Origin: JBFIHZ01 sp041601535
Lineage (GTDB): Bacteria; Pseudomonadota; Gammaproteobacteria; Xanthomonadales; SZUA-36
Length of the DNA: 7,405 nt
Assembly (NCBI GenBank): GCA_041601535.1
Contig: JBFIHZ010000200.1
Coordinates: 1-7,405 of the forward strand
Direction of reading: 5' to 3'
Part shown: positions 1 through 6,424 of the stretch, piece after piece
How positions within the stretch are numbered: position 1 is the stretch's first letter
How the letters are laid out: the number at the start of each line of letters is the position of its first letter
Made by a program: the position numbers and the translations under genes
The notes under the pieces: generated by a model
Databases searched by the model: none
The model's input: the letters and a program-made list of their open reading frames with translations, nothing else
Told to the model about the DNA's origin: nothing

Positions 1-652
1 ACATCCGTTGAAACCGGTCCGGTGCCGCGTTGGCGGCCACCGAAATCACCCCGCAGGCACCCCGCCGCATGGCTTGTAAACAGGTCGGGTCATCCCCGCT
101 CAGCACCGTAAAGCCATCGCCGCACAAGCGTAATAGCTCCTCGACACGCTGCATTTGTCCAACCGCTTCTTTAACTCCAACGATACGCTCATGGCCGGCC
201 AGTGCCTGTACCGTTTCCGGCAACATGTCCACTGCGGTGCGCGACGGCACATTGTACAGTATCAGCGGAATATTGCTGTGGTCCGCGATCGCGGTGAAAT
301 GGGCCAGCAGGCCGTGCTGGGTGGGACGGTTGTAATACGGCGTAACCACCAGCGCAGCGTCGGCACCGCCCGCTGCAGCCAGATGAGTCAGCGCCACTGC
401 TTTTTCAGTACAGGCGCTGCCGGTACCGGCGATCACCGGCACCTGGCCGCTCACCTGGCCAATGGCCGTCGCCAGTAACTGCTCAAATTCGCCCGGCCTC
501 AGGGTTGCCGATTCGCCGGTGGTGCCGGCAACTACCAGCCCGTCTGTCCCGGCATCCAGGTGCAGGGAAATAAGCTTTGACCAGGCACGAAAATCGATTT
601 CGCCCGCCTCATCAAAAGGGGTAACCAATGCTACGATGCTGCCTTTAAACAT
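1..652 (-). CDS. dapA: 4-hydroxy-tetrahydrodipicolinate synthase, partial (C-terminus beyond left edge)
   Basis: DapA condenses pyruvate with aspartate semialdehyde, the first committed step of the diaminopimelate/lysine branch, in the cytoplasm. The visible 217 residues form most of the TIM barrel. They begin MFKGSIVALVTPF, the usual DapA start. Every catalytic residue falls at its E. coli number: T44 and T45 in GTTGES, Y107 in TPYYNRPTQ, Y133 in LYNVPSRT, R138, and the Schiff-base lysine K161 in GVKEA. A glycine- and alanine-rich stretch (residues 200-210) near the left edge is also typical. About 75 C-terminal residues of a normal 290-residue DapA are missing because the window ends, not because the gene is broken. 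The ATG (650-652) has only a weak Shine-Dalgarno (TAAGA-like). The gene is divergent from bcp, with a promoter candidate at 681-709. Confidence 0.97.
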   Translation of the reverse strand, partial: MFKGSIVALVTPFDEAGEIDFRAWSKLISLHLDAGTDGLVVAGTTGESATLRPGEFEQLLATAIGQVSGQVPVIAGTGSACTEKAVALTHLAAAGGADAALVVTPYYNRPTQHGLLAHFTAIADHSNIPLILYNVPSRTAVDMLPETVQALAGHERIVGVKEAVGQMQRVEELLRLCGDGFTVLSGDDPTCLQAMRRGACGVISVAANAAPDRFQRM

Positions 653-680
653 GTTCTTAGATCTGCCGGAAGAGGCATGC

Positions 681-709
681 ATGGTACTTGCGGTAATACG
701 GGCTGACAA
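681..709 (-). promoter_or_regulatory. candidate sigma70 promoter for dapA
   Basis: On the minus strand TTGTCA (704-709, five of six consensus bases) is followed by a 17-base spacer and TACCAT (681-686, four of six). Transcription would start near 674, leaving a leader of about 22 bases before the dapA ATG. It overlaps the rightward candidate for bcp. This is a match to consensus by eye, not a proven start site. Confidence 0.45.
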
Positions 710-716
710 GTATCCT
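688..716 (+). promoter_or_regulatory. candidate promoter for bcp-phoH operon
   Basis: TTGCGG (688-693), a 17-base spacer and TATCCT (711-716) make a moderate sigma70 match. The start site would be near 723, about 35 bases before the bcp ATG. It shares most of its bases with the opposed dapA promoter candidate, so the two could not easily be occupied at once. The -35 is weak (three of six). Confidence 0.3.
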
Positions 717-757
717 GCAATTGCGCAGCAAATTCCTGACACCGGACCCGGAGTGCA

Positions 758-1225
758 ATGATCAGCATCGGCAAGAAAGTTGCAAACTTCACCCTCCCCG
801 CCACTGGCGACAAGACCCTGTCACTGCAAGATTTTAAAGACAAACACCTGGTTCTCTACTTTTATCCCAAGGACAACACACCCGGCTGCACCACCGAAGG
901 TCAGGACTTTCGTGATGCCTGGCCGAAATTCGTCAAAGCCGGAGCCGCCATCCTCGGAGTTTCCCGCGACAGTGTCCGGGTGCACGAAGGCTTCAAGGCC
1001 AAACATGACTTTCCCTTTGACCTTTTGTCAGACGCCGACGAAACACTCTGCCGGCAATTTGACGTGATCCGCAAAAAGAAATTGTATGGCCGTGAATACA
1101 TGGGTATAGACCGCAGCACCTTCCTGATCGACAAGCAGGGCATACTGCGCCAGGAATGGCGCAAAGTCCGTGTAAAAAGCCATGTTGATGAAGTCCTGCA
1201 GGCCGTCAAGGCGCTGCCAGCGTAA
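758..1225 (+). CDS. bcp: Bcp/PrxQ-type peroxiredoxin (thiol peroxidase)
   Basis: A cytoplasmic thiol peroxidase that reduces hydrogen peroxide and organic hydroperoxides, normally recycled by thioredoxin. The 155 residues match the usual Bcp length and show the AhpC/TSA thioredoxin fold. The motif YFYPKDNTPGCTTEG carries the peroxidatic cysteine C44 with T41 and P42 of the active site. The fold ends with FLIDKQG and a C-terminal helix. Classical E. coli Bcp has a second cysteine five residues after the first; here that position is Q49. The only other cysteine is C98 (ETLCRQF), which aligns with a C-terminal-half cysteine of E. coli Bcp. The enzyme may therefore work as a 1-Cys type or use C98. 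The start follows GGAG (750-753), rather close to the ATG, but MISIGKKVANF is the typical family N-terminus. The stop lies 38 bases before the PhoH-family start, so the two are probably cotranscribed. Confidence 0.95.
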   Translation: MISIGKKVANFTLPATGDKTLSLQDFKDKHLVLYFYPKDNTPGCTTEGQDFRDAWPKFVKAGAAILGVSRDSVRVHEGFKAKHDFPFDLLSDADETLCRQFDVIRKKKLYGREYMGIDRSTFLIDKQGILRQEWRKVRVKSHVDEVLQAVKALPA

Positions 1226-1263
1226 TTCCCCCGCCCCAGCACAGCAAAAGGAACTGCCCATCG

Positions 1264-2658
1264 ATGGGAAGTGAAAAGCGTTTATACATCCTTGATACCA
1301 ACGTTCTGATGCACGACCCGACTTCCATGTTCCGCTTCGAGGAACACGATGTGTTCCTGCCGATGATGGTGCTCGAGGAACTGGACGCGGCCAAGAAGGG
1401 ACTGTCAGAAGTGGCACGCAACGTCCGCCAGGTCAGCCGCTTTATCGGCGATATGATGCAACGCCAGAAAGTGGACCGGCTGGATGAAGGGCTGGACCTG
1501 ATATTGCCGGAGGGCATTGAGCTGGCCGCTGGCAGCGGTAAATTGTATTTTCAGACCAGCATGCCGGACATTCACTCCAGCCTGCTGCGTGACGGATCCT
1601 TTGCCGACAACGAAATTCTCAGCACCGCTCTGGCCCTGCAAAACGCCGAGCCGCCGCGGGACATCGTGCTGGTGTCCAAGGACATCAATCTGCGCATCAA
1701 GGCCGCCATCCTCGGGGTGCCGGCCGAAGATTACTACAACGACCGTGCGCTGGACGACCTCAGCCTGCTGTACCGCGGCACCCGCAGCCATGCAGCCGAC
1801 TTTTGGGATGAGTATCCGGAACTGGAATCCTGGAATGAAAACGGGCGCACCTGTTACCGCTTCAACCTGAAAGAAGAAAACGGCTGGTATCCAAACCAGT
1901 GCGTCACCATCGGTGATTCCGGCGGCGTGGAGGCCATAGTCAAGGGCCTCGACTCTGATTCGGTCCTGCTGCGCATGGTGGACGATTACTACGAAGGGCG
2001 CAAAAATGTCTGGGGCATTCATGCACGCAACCGCGAACAGAACTTTGCCCTCAATCTGTTGATGGACCCGGATGTGGATTTCGTCACGCTGATGGGCACA
2101 GCCGGTACCGGCAAGACGCTGCTCACGCTGGCTGCCGGACTTTCACAGGTAATGGATGACAAACGATACAGCGAAATCATCGTTACCCGCGCCACGGTCT
2201 CCATTGGCGAGGACATCGGTTACCTGCCCGGCACCGAAGAAGAAAAAATGACGCCGTGGATGGGTGCCCTGACCGATAACCTGGAAGTGCTGGCGCATCC
2301 GCAGGAAGGCGGCGAATGGGGCCGTGCCGCCACCAACGACCTGTTGGCCAGCCGGGTCAAGGTGCGGGCGCTGAACTTCATGCGCGGGCGCACTTTTCTC
2401 AACCGCTTTGTCATTATCGACGAAGCCCAGAACATCACGCCCAAGCAGATGAAAGCGCTGGTCACCCGTGCCGGCCCCGGCACCAAGATGGTATGCCTCG
2501 GCAACGTCGAGCAGATCGACACACCCTACCTGACCGAAACGACTTCGGGATTGACCTTCGCGGTGGACCGTTTCAAGGACTGGGCCCATGCCGGACACAT
2601 CACGCTGCGCCGCGGCGAGCGCTCAAGGCTGGCTGACTTCGCTTCCGAGGCTTTGTGA
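1264..2658 (+). CDS. PIN-PhoH family ATPase (YlaK/PhoH2-like)
   Basis: A 464-residue two-domain protein. The N-terminal PIN domain (about 5-145) begins RLYILDTNVLMHDP and has the expected acidic residues D11, E38/E39 (VLEELDAAKKG), D115 (ADNEIL) and D140 (SKDINLRIKA), so it is likely an active metal-dependent ribonuclease fold. A linker region (about 150-255) leads to the C-terminal PhoH P-loop domain. This carries Walker A GTAGTGKT (278-285), Walker B FVIIDEAQN (382-390), and the later family motif LGNVEQID followed by a C-terminal arginine-rich GERSRLADFASEAL. Family knowledge: PIN-PhoH proteins (PhoH2) couple ATP-driven RNA unwinding to cleavage; the physiological role is poorly defined, and function here is inferred from domains. 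The single-domain E. coli PhoH and YbeZ lack the PIN part. AAGGAA (1248-1253), ten bases before the ATG, supports the start. The last 36 bases overlap the end of the convergent perM gene. Confidence 0.93.
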   Translation: MGSEKRLYILDTNVLMHDPTSMFRFEEHDVFLPMMVLEELDAAKKGLSEVARNVRQVSRFIGDMMQRQKVDRLDEGLDLILPEGIELAAGSGKLYFQTSMPDIHSSLLRDGSFADNEILSTALALQNAEPPRDIVLVSKDINLRIKAAILGVPAEDYYNDRALDDLSLLYRGTRSHAADFWDEYPELESWNENGRTCYRFNLKEENGWYPNQCVTIGDSGGVEAIVKGLDSDSVLLRMVDDYYEGRKNVWGIHARNREQNFALNLLMDPDVDFVTLMGTAGTGKTLLTLAAGLSQVMDDKRYSEIIVTRATVSIGEDIGYLPGTEEEKMTPWMGALTDNLEVLAHPQEGGEWGRAATNDLLASRVKVRALNFMRGRTFLNRFVIIDEAQNITPKQMKALVTRAGPGTKMVCLGNVEQIDTPYLTETTSGLTFAVDRFKDWAHAGHITLRRGERSRLADFASEAL

Positions 2659-3720
2659 TGGCGCCGTGTCAGGATGTTCAACGCGCGGCCAGGCGCGCAA
2701 CACAGCATTGACCAGTGTAGCCAGCGGAATGGCAAAAAAGATGCCCCAGAAACCCCACAGGCCACCGAAAACCAGGATGGCCAGGATTATGGCCACCGGG
2801 TGCAGGTTAACCACTTCCGAGAACAGCAAGGGTACCAGCACATTGCCATCCAGCGCCTGGATAATGGCGTAGACAAGCAGTATCTGGCCGAAATCCCAGC
2901 CCCAGCCGTATTGAAAAAAAGCCACCAGCGCTATCGGCAGGGTGGCCACGGCCGCGCCGATATAGGGAATCAATACCGAAAAGCCCACCAAAGTGGCGAG
3001 CAATTCAGGATACTGCAGCCCCATCAACACGAACGTCACGTAGGTTACCGCGCCAACGATGAAGATCTCCATCACCTTGCCGCGCACGTAATTGGCAATC
3101 TGCATTTCCGCTTCCGCCCAGACCCGCGCGACCAGTGAACGCTCGCGCGGCAAAAAGCCCACGAACCAGCTGATCATCAGTTCCTTGTCTTTCAGGAAAA
3201 AGAACACCAGCACCGGCACCAGTACGACCAGGATTACCAGCCCCAGCACCACCGCCAGTGAGGACAACGACAGGGTCAACAGCTGCTGGCCCACATTGGC
3301 CATCTCCTGCCCCAGGCTGGCAATCAACACCTGTACCTGTTCCTGCGACACCAGTTGCGGGTACTTGTCCGGCAATTGTTTCAGCAGCACCTGCCCCTGC
3401 TGCAGGTAACTGGGAAATTGCTGTACCAGCTGGGTCAGCTGCCGCGACACCCGCGGAATCACGCCCAGGATCAGGAATAACATCAGCGCCATGAACAGCA
3501 GGAACACGATCACCACGGCAGGCAGGCGGGGAAGACCGATACGTTGCAGCGCGCCGACCAGCGCCTCCAGCAAGTAGGCAATGACCAGACCCGCGAACAA
3601 CGGTGCCAGCCACTTGCCCAGGCCAATGATGATGACGAAGCCTGCCAGCAGCACCACGCCCAGGATAACCACCTGGGGGTCGGAAAAAGAGCGCTTGAAC
3701 CAGTTCTTCAGCAGTTCCAA
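2623..3720 (-). CDS. perM: AI-2E transporter family permease (PerM-like)
   Basis: A 365-residue inner-membrane protein of the AI-2E transporter/UPF0118 family, typical in length (E. coli PerM is about 350). Hydrophobic segments lie near residues 16-34, 38-55, 66-88, 150-176, 217-233, 239-271, 277-291 and 305-343. A hydrophilic, glutamine-rich stretch (about 90-145) lies between the third and fourth segments, as usual. Family marks are FFFLKDKE (173-180), GFLPRER, IPYIGA (251-256), LDGNVLVP (290-297) and HP (307-308). The family includes TqsA, linked to autoinducer-2 export, and Na+/H+ antiporters; the substrate cannot be read from sequence. PerM is chosen over TqsA because dapA, bcp and perM lie in one region in E. 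coli. The start is TTG (3718-3720); no in-frame ATG lies close by. The gene is convergent with the PhoH-family gene. Confidence 0.92.
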   Translation of the reverse strand: MELLKNWFKRSFSDPQVVILGVVLLAGFVIIIGLGKWLAPLFAGLVIAYLLEALVGALQRIGLPRLPAVVIVFLLFMALMLFLILGVIPRVSRQLTQLVQQFPSYLQQGQVLLKQLPDKYPQLVSQEQVQVLIASLGQEMANVGQQLLTLSLSSLAVVLGLVILVVLVPVLVFFFLKDKELMISWFVGFLPRERSLVARVWAEAEMQIANYVRGKVMEIFIVGAVTYVTFVLMGLQYPELLATLVGFSVLIPYIGAAVATLPIALVAFFQYGWGWDFGQILLVYAIIQALDGNVLVPLLFSEVVNLHPVAIILAILVFGGLWGFWGIFFAIPLATLVNAVLRAWPRVEHPDTAPSQSLGSEVSQP

Positions 3721-3729
3721 TGGTATTTA

Positions 3730-3733
3730 CCTT
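3730..3733 (-). promoter_or_regulatory. ribosome binding site supporting the TTG start of perM
   Basis: AAGG on the minus strand lies nine bases before the TTG at 3718-3720. No ATG or GTG is available in frame just upstream, and the next methionine is inside the third membrane segment, so this site decides the start. Confidence 0.5.
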
Positions 3734-3765
3734 GCCGTTTCCGGGACGCTTGGAGGGTAGCGGGT

Positions 3766-3795
3766 ATGTTACGGAATCAGGTGAACCGGGAACAA
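3766..3795 (-). promoter_or_regulatory. candidate promoter for perM
   Basis: TTGTTC (3790-3795), an 18-base spacer and TAACAT (3766-3771) on the minus strand form a modest sigma70 match in the 106-base gap upstream of perM. Transcription could instead read through from the outer-membrane protein gene, because I see no convincing terminator in the gap. Confidence 0.3.
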
Positions 3796-3826
3796 GCCCC
3801 TGTGCTGGTTCAACCGCGAAGCTGAC

Positions 3827-5035
3827 TCAGAAGCTCATGCTCCAGAATGCTTCGATTTCGAATTGCTGATCGAGATCTTCAGTGGTCACGCCAAGCACGC
3901 TGCCACCAAACGCGTATTCCGATGGCGCGTAGGCCGCGGCCAGGTTCAGGTGGCTGTTGCGGCCGGTGCGGCGTGAATAGCCCAGTGTCATCGCGCTGTT
4001 GGCCACATCACCCTTCAGTGTCTGGCTCAGCACCGACGAAGTCGGCGACGGTTGCGGACGCGTGCTGAGGTCTATATTCCATTGCTGTTTGTCACCATCC
4101 GACCAGGACCAGCCAACGGAATACACGGTGAGATCCTGCCAGTTGAAGCTGGGGCTGGTGGAGTCACCCAGCAGGGACAGGAAGCGATTGGGCAGGAATC
4201 GGCTGGGGAAGGCGTTGATGTCGCTGTACAGCACACGCTCGATGGCCACGCTGAAAGATGAGCGCTGGCTGGCCTGCATGGCCAGACCTACCCGCGCGCG
4301 GGCCGGGATGTCCAGGTCGGCCGGGTTGCTGAACACACCCCGCAGAGCATAGAACTCCTCCATGTCAATGCGCGACTGGAAGCCGGTTTCCAACGCCAGG
4401 CCTGCAAACAGTTCCTGCCGCAGTTCCAACCGCACGCCGGTGCCATAACCGCTTTCGGCAAACGGTGAATACCCACGGCCGCCAGCATAACCCTGCCCCG
4501 CTTCCGCAGTGCTTGCCGTCAGCATGCCAAGCGCGGAGGTACTGTAGCGCTGATAGGCAATCACCGCGGCCACGCCCAAAACGCCATTGTCGCCAATCTG
4601 CTGATCAAACCCGGGCGCAAACAGCTGGCGCTCAAAACGGTTGGCCTGCATCAGGCTGGCGGAACCGCCTTTCGCCTGCGGCGCGAAATACACGCCGGAA
4701 GACTGGAATTCGTAATTCATTTTCATGCGGGTGCGCGCTTCTGGCAGCAAACCGCTGGCGAAGTCCGGAAGAATCGCCACATCGGTGTATTGCAACCAGC
4801 TGACATGCACCGGCAAGGCATTGTCAGCCATCAGGTAAGACGGTGTGAGTTCCTGTGCCAGATACTCCTGCCAGGGACCCAATTCAAAGCCCAGAACATA
4901 GAAGGACGTCAGGCCGGTGCCCCCCGCCGCGAAGCCCGCCGCGGGCAAACCCATGCCCTGGGCACTGAGCGCACATGGCGTCAGACCGGCAAGGGTCAGC
5001 AACAGACTGGCAAATTTGGCTCGCACTCCGGGCAC
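3827..5035 (-). CDS. FadL-like outer membrane beta-barrel protein, function unknown
   Basis: A 402-residue predicted outer-membrane protein. Residues 1-25 look like a Sec signal peptide: R5 and K7, a hydrophobic core SLLLTLAGL, then ALSA before Q26 as the cleavage site. The rest is rich in alternating strands ending in aromatic residues, and the chain ends WSMSF, with the C-terminal phenylalanine recognised by the Bam machinery. The C-terminal half resembles FadL/OmpP1 hydrophobic-compound channels: IPARARVGLAMQ (243-254), SFSVAIERVLYSDINAF, then a late strand pair SAMTLGYSRRTG and SHLNLAAAYA. The usual FadL N-terminal hatch signature (NPA-type motif) is not evident, so the assignment is to a FadL-like barrel rather than a fatty-acid transporter proper. 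The start is GTG (5033-5035); the GTG at codon 4 is an alternative that would keep the signal peptide. A strong promoter lies just upstream, so the gene is probably its own unit, possibly with readthrough into perM. Confidence 0.75.
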   Translation of the reverse strand: MPGVRAKFASLLLTLAGLTPCALSAQGMGLPAAGFAAGGTGLTSFYVLGFELGPWQEYLAQELTPSYLMADNALPVHVSWLQYTDVAILPDFASGLLPEARTRMKMNYEFQSSGVYFAPQAKGGSASLMQANRFERQLFAPGFDQQIGDNGVLGVAAVIAYQRYSTSALGMLTASTAEAGQGYAGGRGYSPFAESGYGTGVRLELRQELFAGLALETGFQSRIDMEEFYALRGVFSNPADLDIPARARVGLAMQASQRSSFSVAIERVLYSDINAFPSRFLPNRFLSLLGDSTSPSFNWQDLTVYSVGWSWSDGDKQQWNIDLSTRPQPSPTSSVLSQTLKGDVANSAMTLGYSRRTGRNSHLNLAAAYAPSEYAFGGSVLGVTTEDLDQQFEIEAFWSMSF

Positions 5036-5068
5036 CTATACCACACTTATTGGCTTGATTAAGCGGGA

Positions 5069-5097
5069 AATATGGCAGGAATACAACACGCTGTCAA
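5069..5097 (-). promoter_or_regulatory. strong sigma70-type promoter for the outer-membrane protein gene
   Basis: On the minus strand a perfect TTGACA (5092-5097) stands 17 bases from CATATT (5069-5074, four of six). TGC directly before the -10 gives an extended -10 element. The start would be near 5062, leaving a leader of about 27 bases before the GTG. This is the best promoter match in the window. Confidence 0.65.
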
Positions 5098-5266
5098 TGG
5101 TATGGACCCGGTTTGCCCGGCAATCCCCCAACAGCCGGAGCGATCAATGCCAAGTTACTGATTTTATTTCAAACTGGGTGAACTCGATTTTGACATATCC
5201 AAACGGCACCAACTGCCGGTCAGCACCCGCCAGATGTACAGGCGTTGTATCGGCGCAACAAACGGT
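5098..5266. other. intergenic stretch between dehydrogenase and outer-membrane protein genes
   Basis: No coding sequence is supported here. The stretch is more AT-rich around 5155-5200 than its neighbours. It contains two short perfect 5-bp inverted repeats: CGGCA/TGCCG (5204-5218) and CCGGC/GCCGG (5117-5138). Apart from a possible weak terminator of the dehydrogenase gene I see nothing assignable. Confidence 0.4.
5201..5218 (-). terminator. weak candidate terminator of the isocitrate dehydrogenase gene
   Basis: About 50 bases past the stop, the minus strand reads CGGCA, a 5-base loop GTTGG, TGCCG, then TTT. The stem is perfect but only 5 bp and the T-run only three bases, so intrinsic termination would be inefficient at best. 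Confidence 0.22.
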
Positions 5267-6292
5267 TCAGGCAGCCGTTGCAGTACTCTGGATACGCTCG
5301 ATGATGGCATCGGTAAAGGTTTCCGTCTGCCCGTTGCCGCCCAGGTCCGGCGTCACCCGGTCGCCACTGCCAACTGCATCCACGATGGCCGCGCGCAATC
5401 GCGCCGCGCGCTGCGGCTGACCCAGGTGCGTCAGCATCATCGCGGCCGCCAGCATCAGCGCGCAGGGGTTGGCGATTTTCTTGCCGGCGATATCGGGAGC
5501 AGAGCCATGCACGGCTTCAAACATCGCCGCATCGCGCCCTATGTTGGCACCCGGTGCCAGACCCAGTCCGCCGATCAGGCCGGCACACAGGTCGGAAATA
5601 ATGTCCCCGAACAGGTTGGTGGTAACGATCACATCGAACTGCTGCGGATCCATCACCAGCTTCATGCAGGTCGCATCGATAATCATTTCATCACATTCAA
5701 TATCGGCGTACTCATCCGCCACATCGCGTGCGGCATCAAGGAACATGCCGGATACGGCCTTGAGGATATTGGCTTTGTGTACCAGTGTGACCTTGCGCCG
5801 CCCTTCCCGGCGGGCCAGGTCAAAGGCGTAGCGCACCACCCGCTCCGACCCTTTACGGGTAATGACCATCTTGGACTCGGCCCGGCTGCCGTCCTCGGAT
5901 ACCATGGCATCGGCGGCCAGGTAAGCGCCTTCGGTGTTCTCACGCACCGTGATGATATCCACGTCCTCGTATCGGGCGCGCGTACCAGGCATGGACAGCA
6001 CCGGCCGCACATTGGCGTACAGGTCGAATGCCGTTCTCAGGGTCACGTTGATCGAGCGAAAGCCTTTGCCAACGGGTGTGGTCAACGGGCTTTTCAGCAC
6101 CACGCGATTGCGGCGGATGGACTCCAGCGTGGTTTCAGGCAGCAAGTCCCCTTCATTTTCCAGTGCCTGCAGTCCGGCATCCACGTGTTCAAACTCAAGG
6201 CCGCAATCCAGCGCTTCCAGGGCGCGCAGAGTCGCATGCATGATTTCCGGCCCGATTCCATCACCCTTGATTACCGTAATCACCTGGCTCAT
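5267..6292 (-). CDS. NAD-dependent isocitrate dehydrogenase
   Basis: A 341-residue member of the isocitrate/isopropylmalate dehydrogenase family; the expected reaction is oxidative decarboxylation of isocitrate to 2-oxoglutarate in the TCA cycle. The N-terminal GDGIGPE and the substrate motif RSINVTLR (79-86) give S80, N82, R86 and R96, matching E. coli Icd S113, N115, R119 and R129. R117 lies in VRENTEG, with Y124 and K173 (LVHKAN) as catalytic pair. Metal ligands are D206, D230 and D234 in NLFGDIISD. The coenzyme motif is HGSAPDIAGKKIANP (262-276): D267 and I268 stand where NADP enzymes have lysine and tyrosine, the known NAD signature. Isopropylmalate dehydrogenase is excluded by the RSxN motif; homoisocitrate dehydrogenase is less likely. 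The start is the ATG at 6290-6292 with AGGAGA eight bases upstream; the frame stays open 45 bases further but those codons have no ribosome site. It lies downstream of tusE in the same direction, probably with its own promoter. Confidence 0.93.
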   Translation of the reverse strand: MSQVITVIKGDGIGPEIMHATLRALEALDCGLEFEHVDAGLQALENEGDLLPETTLESIRRNRVVLKSPLTTPVGKGFRSINVTLRTAFDLYANVRPVLSMPGTRARYEDVDIITVRENTEGAYLAADAMVSEDGSRAESKMVITRKGSERVVRYAFDLARREGRRKVTLVHKANILKAVSGMFLDAARDVADEYADIECDEMIIDATCMKLVMDPQQFDVIVTTNLFGDIISDLCAGLIGGLGLAPGANIGRDAAMFEAVHGSAPDIAGKKIANPCALMLAAAMMLTHLGQPQRAARLRAAIVDAVGSGDRVTPDLGGNGQTETFTDAIIERIQSTATAA

Positions 6293-6300
6293 TTTTTTTA

Positions 6301-6306
6301 TCTCCT
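6301..6306 (-). promoter_or_regulatory. ribosome binding site fixing the dehydrogenase start
   Basis: AGGAGA on the minus strand, eight bases (mostly A) before the ATG at 6290-6292. It places the start just before SQVITVIKGDGIGPE and rejects the upstream in-frame ATG at 6335-6337. Confidence 0.85.
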
Positions 6307-6337
6307 GTCGGGCCTGATAGCCTCGAAATGGCGACAT

Positions 6338-6343
6338 ATTATA
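6338..6343 (-). promoter_or_regulatory. candidate -10 element of the dehydrogenase promoter
   Basis: A perfect TATAAT on the minus strand, inside an AT-rich patch (6334-6348). A start near 6331 would leave a leader of about 38 bases. At 17 bases upstream the -35 position is GC-rich (6361-6366) and unlike TTGACA, and there is no TGn extension. If real, it may need an activator. The -35 position falls inside the inverted-repeat arm 6355-6369. Confidence 0.45.
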
Positions 6344-6354
6344 TACGAGTTACC

Positions 6355-6413
6355 GTGGGCGCCGGCGGCGCCCCACTTCGCCGCCCGCGGCATTTATTGC
6401 CGGCGGCACCCAC
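6355..6413. repeat. GC-rich nested inverted and direct repeats
   Basis: The outer arms 6355-6369 and 6399-6413 pair over 15 positions with one G-U wobble and one C-C mismatch around a 29-base loop. Inside, GGGCGCC and GGCGCCC (6357-6363 and 6367-6373) form a perfect 7-bp inverted repeat with a 3-base spacer. On the minus strand GTGGGTGCCGCCGGC (6413 to 6399) and GTGGGGCGCCGCCGGC (6376 to 6361) are near-identical direct repeats, so one arm has two possible partners. There is no T-run after the structure on the minus strand, so it is not a classical intrinsic terminator of the tus cluster. It could be a processing or stability structure, a binding site, or a REP-like element. Confidence 0.7.
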
Positions 6414-6424
6414 AGCCACATGGA

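Noticed and set aside
1405..2022. A 205-codon minus-strand open frame inside the PIN-PhoH gene
   Set aside because: The forward frame encodes the conserved PIN and PhoH domains. The antisense product is low-information and has no family features.
3005..3613. A 202-codon Gly/Ala-rich frame within perM on the same strand
   Set aside because: It is a frame-shifted reading of perM, whose own frame gives clear membrane segments and AI-2E family motifs.
3782..3812. Inverted repeat TGAACC/GGTTCA as terminator of the outer-membrane protein gene
   Set aside because: The stem is 6 bp with a 19-base loop and no T-run, so it is not convincing as an intrinsic terminator.
4971..4980. Lipobox-like LTPC in the signal peptide of the outer-membrane protein
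   Set aside because: Proline before the cysteine is not accepted in a lipobox, and ALSA before Q26 is a normal signal peptidase I site. A barrel protein is not expected to be a lipoprotein.
5190..5195. Plus-strand TTGACA as a rightward promoter
   Set aside because: No -10 match is found at 16-18 bases and no rightward gene follows.
6293..6337. A 15-residue N-terminal extension of isocitrate dehydrogenase from the ATG at 6335-6337
   Set aside because: The extension has no homology-like features and would overlap the likely transcription start. AGGAGA lies just before the ATG at 6290-6292.
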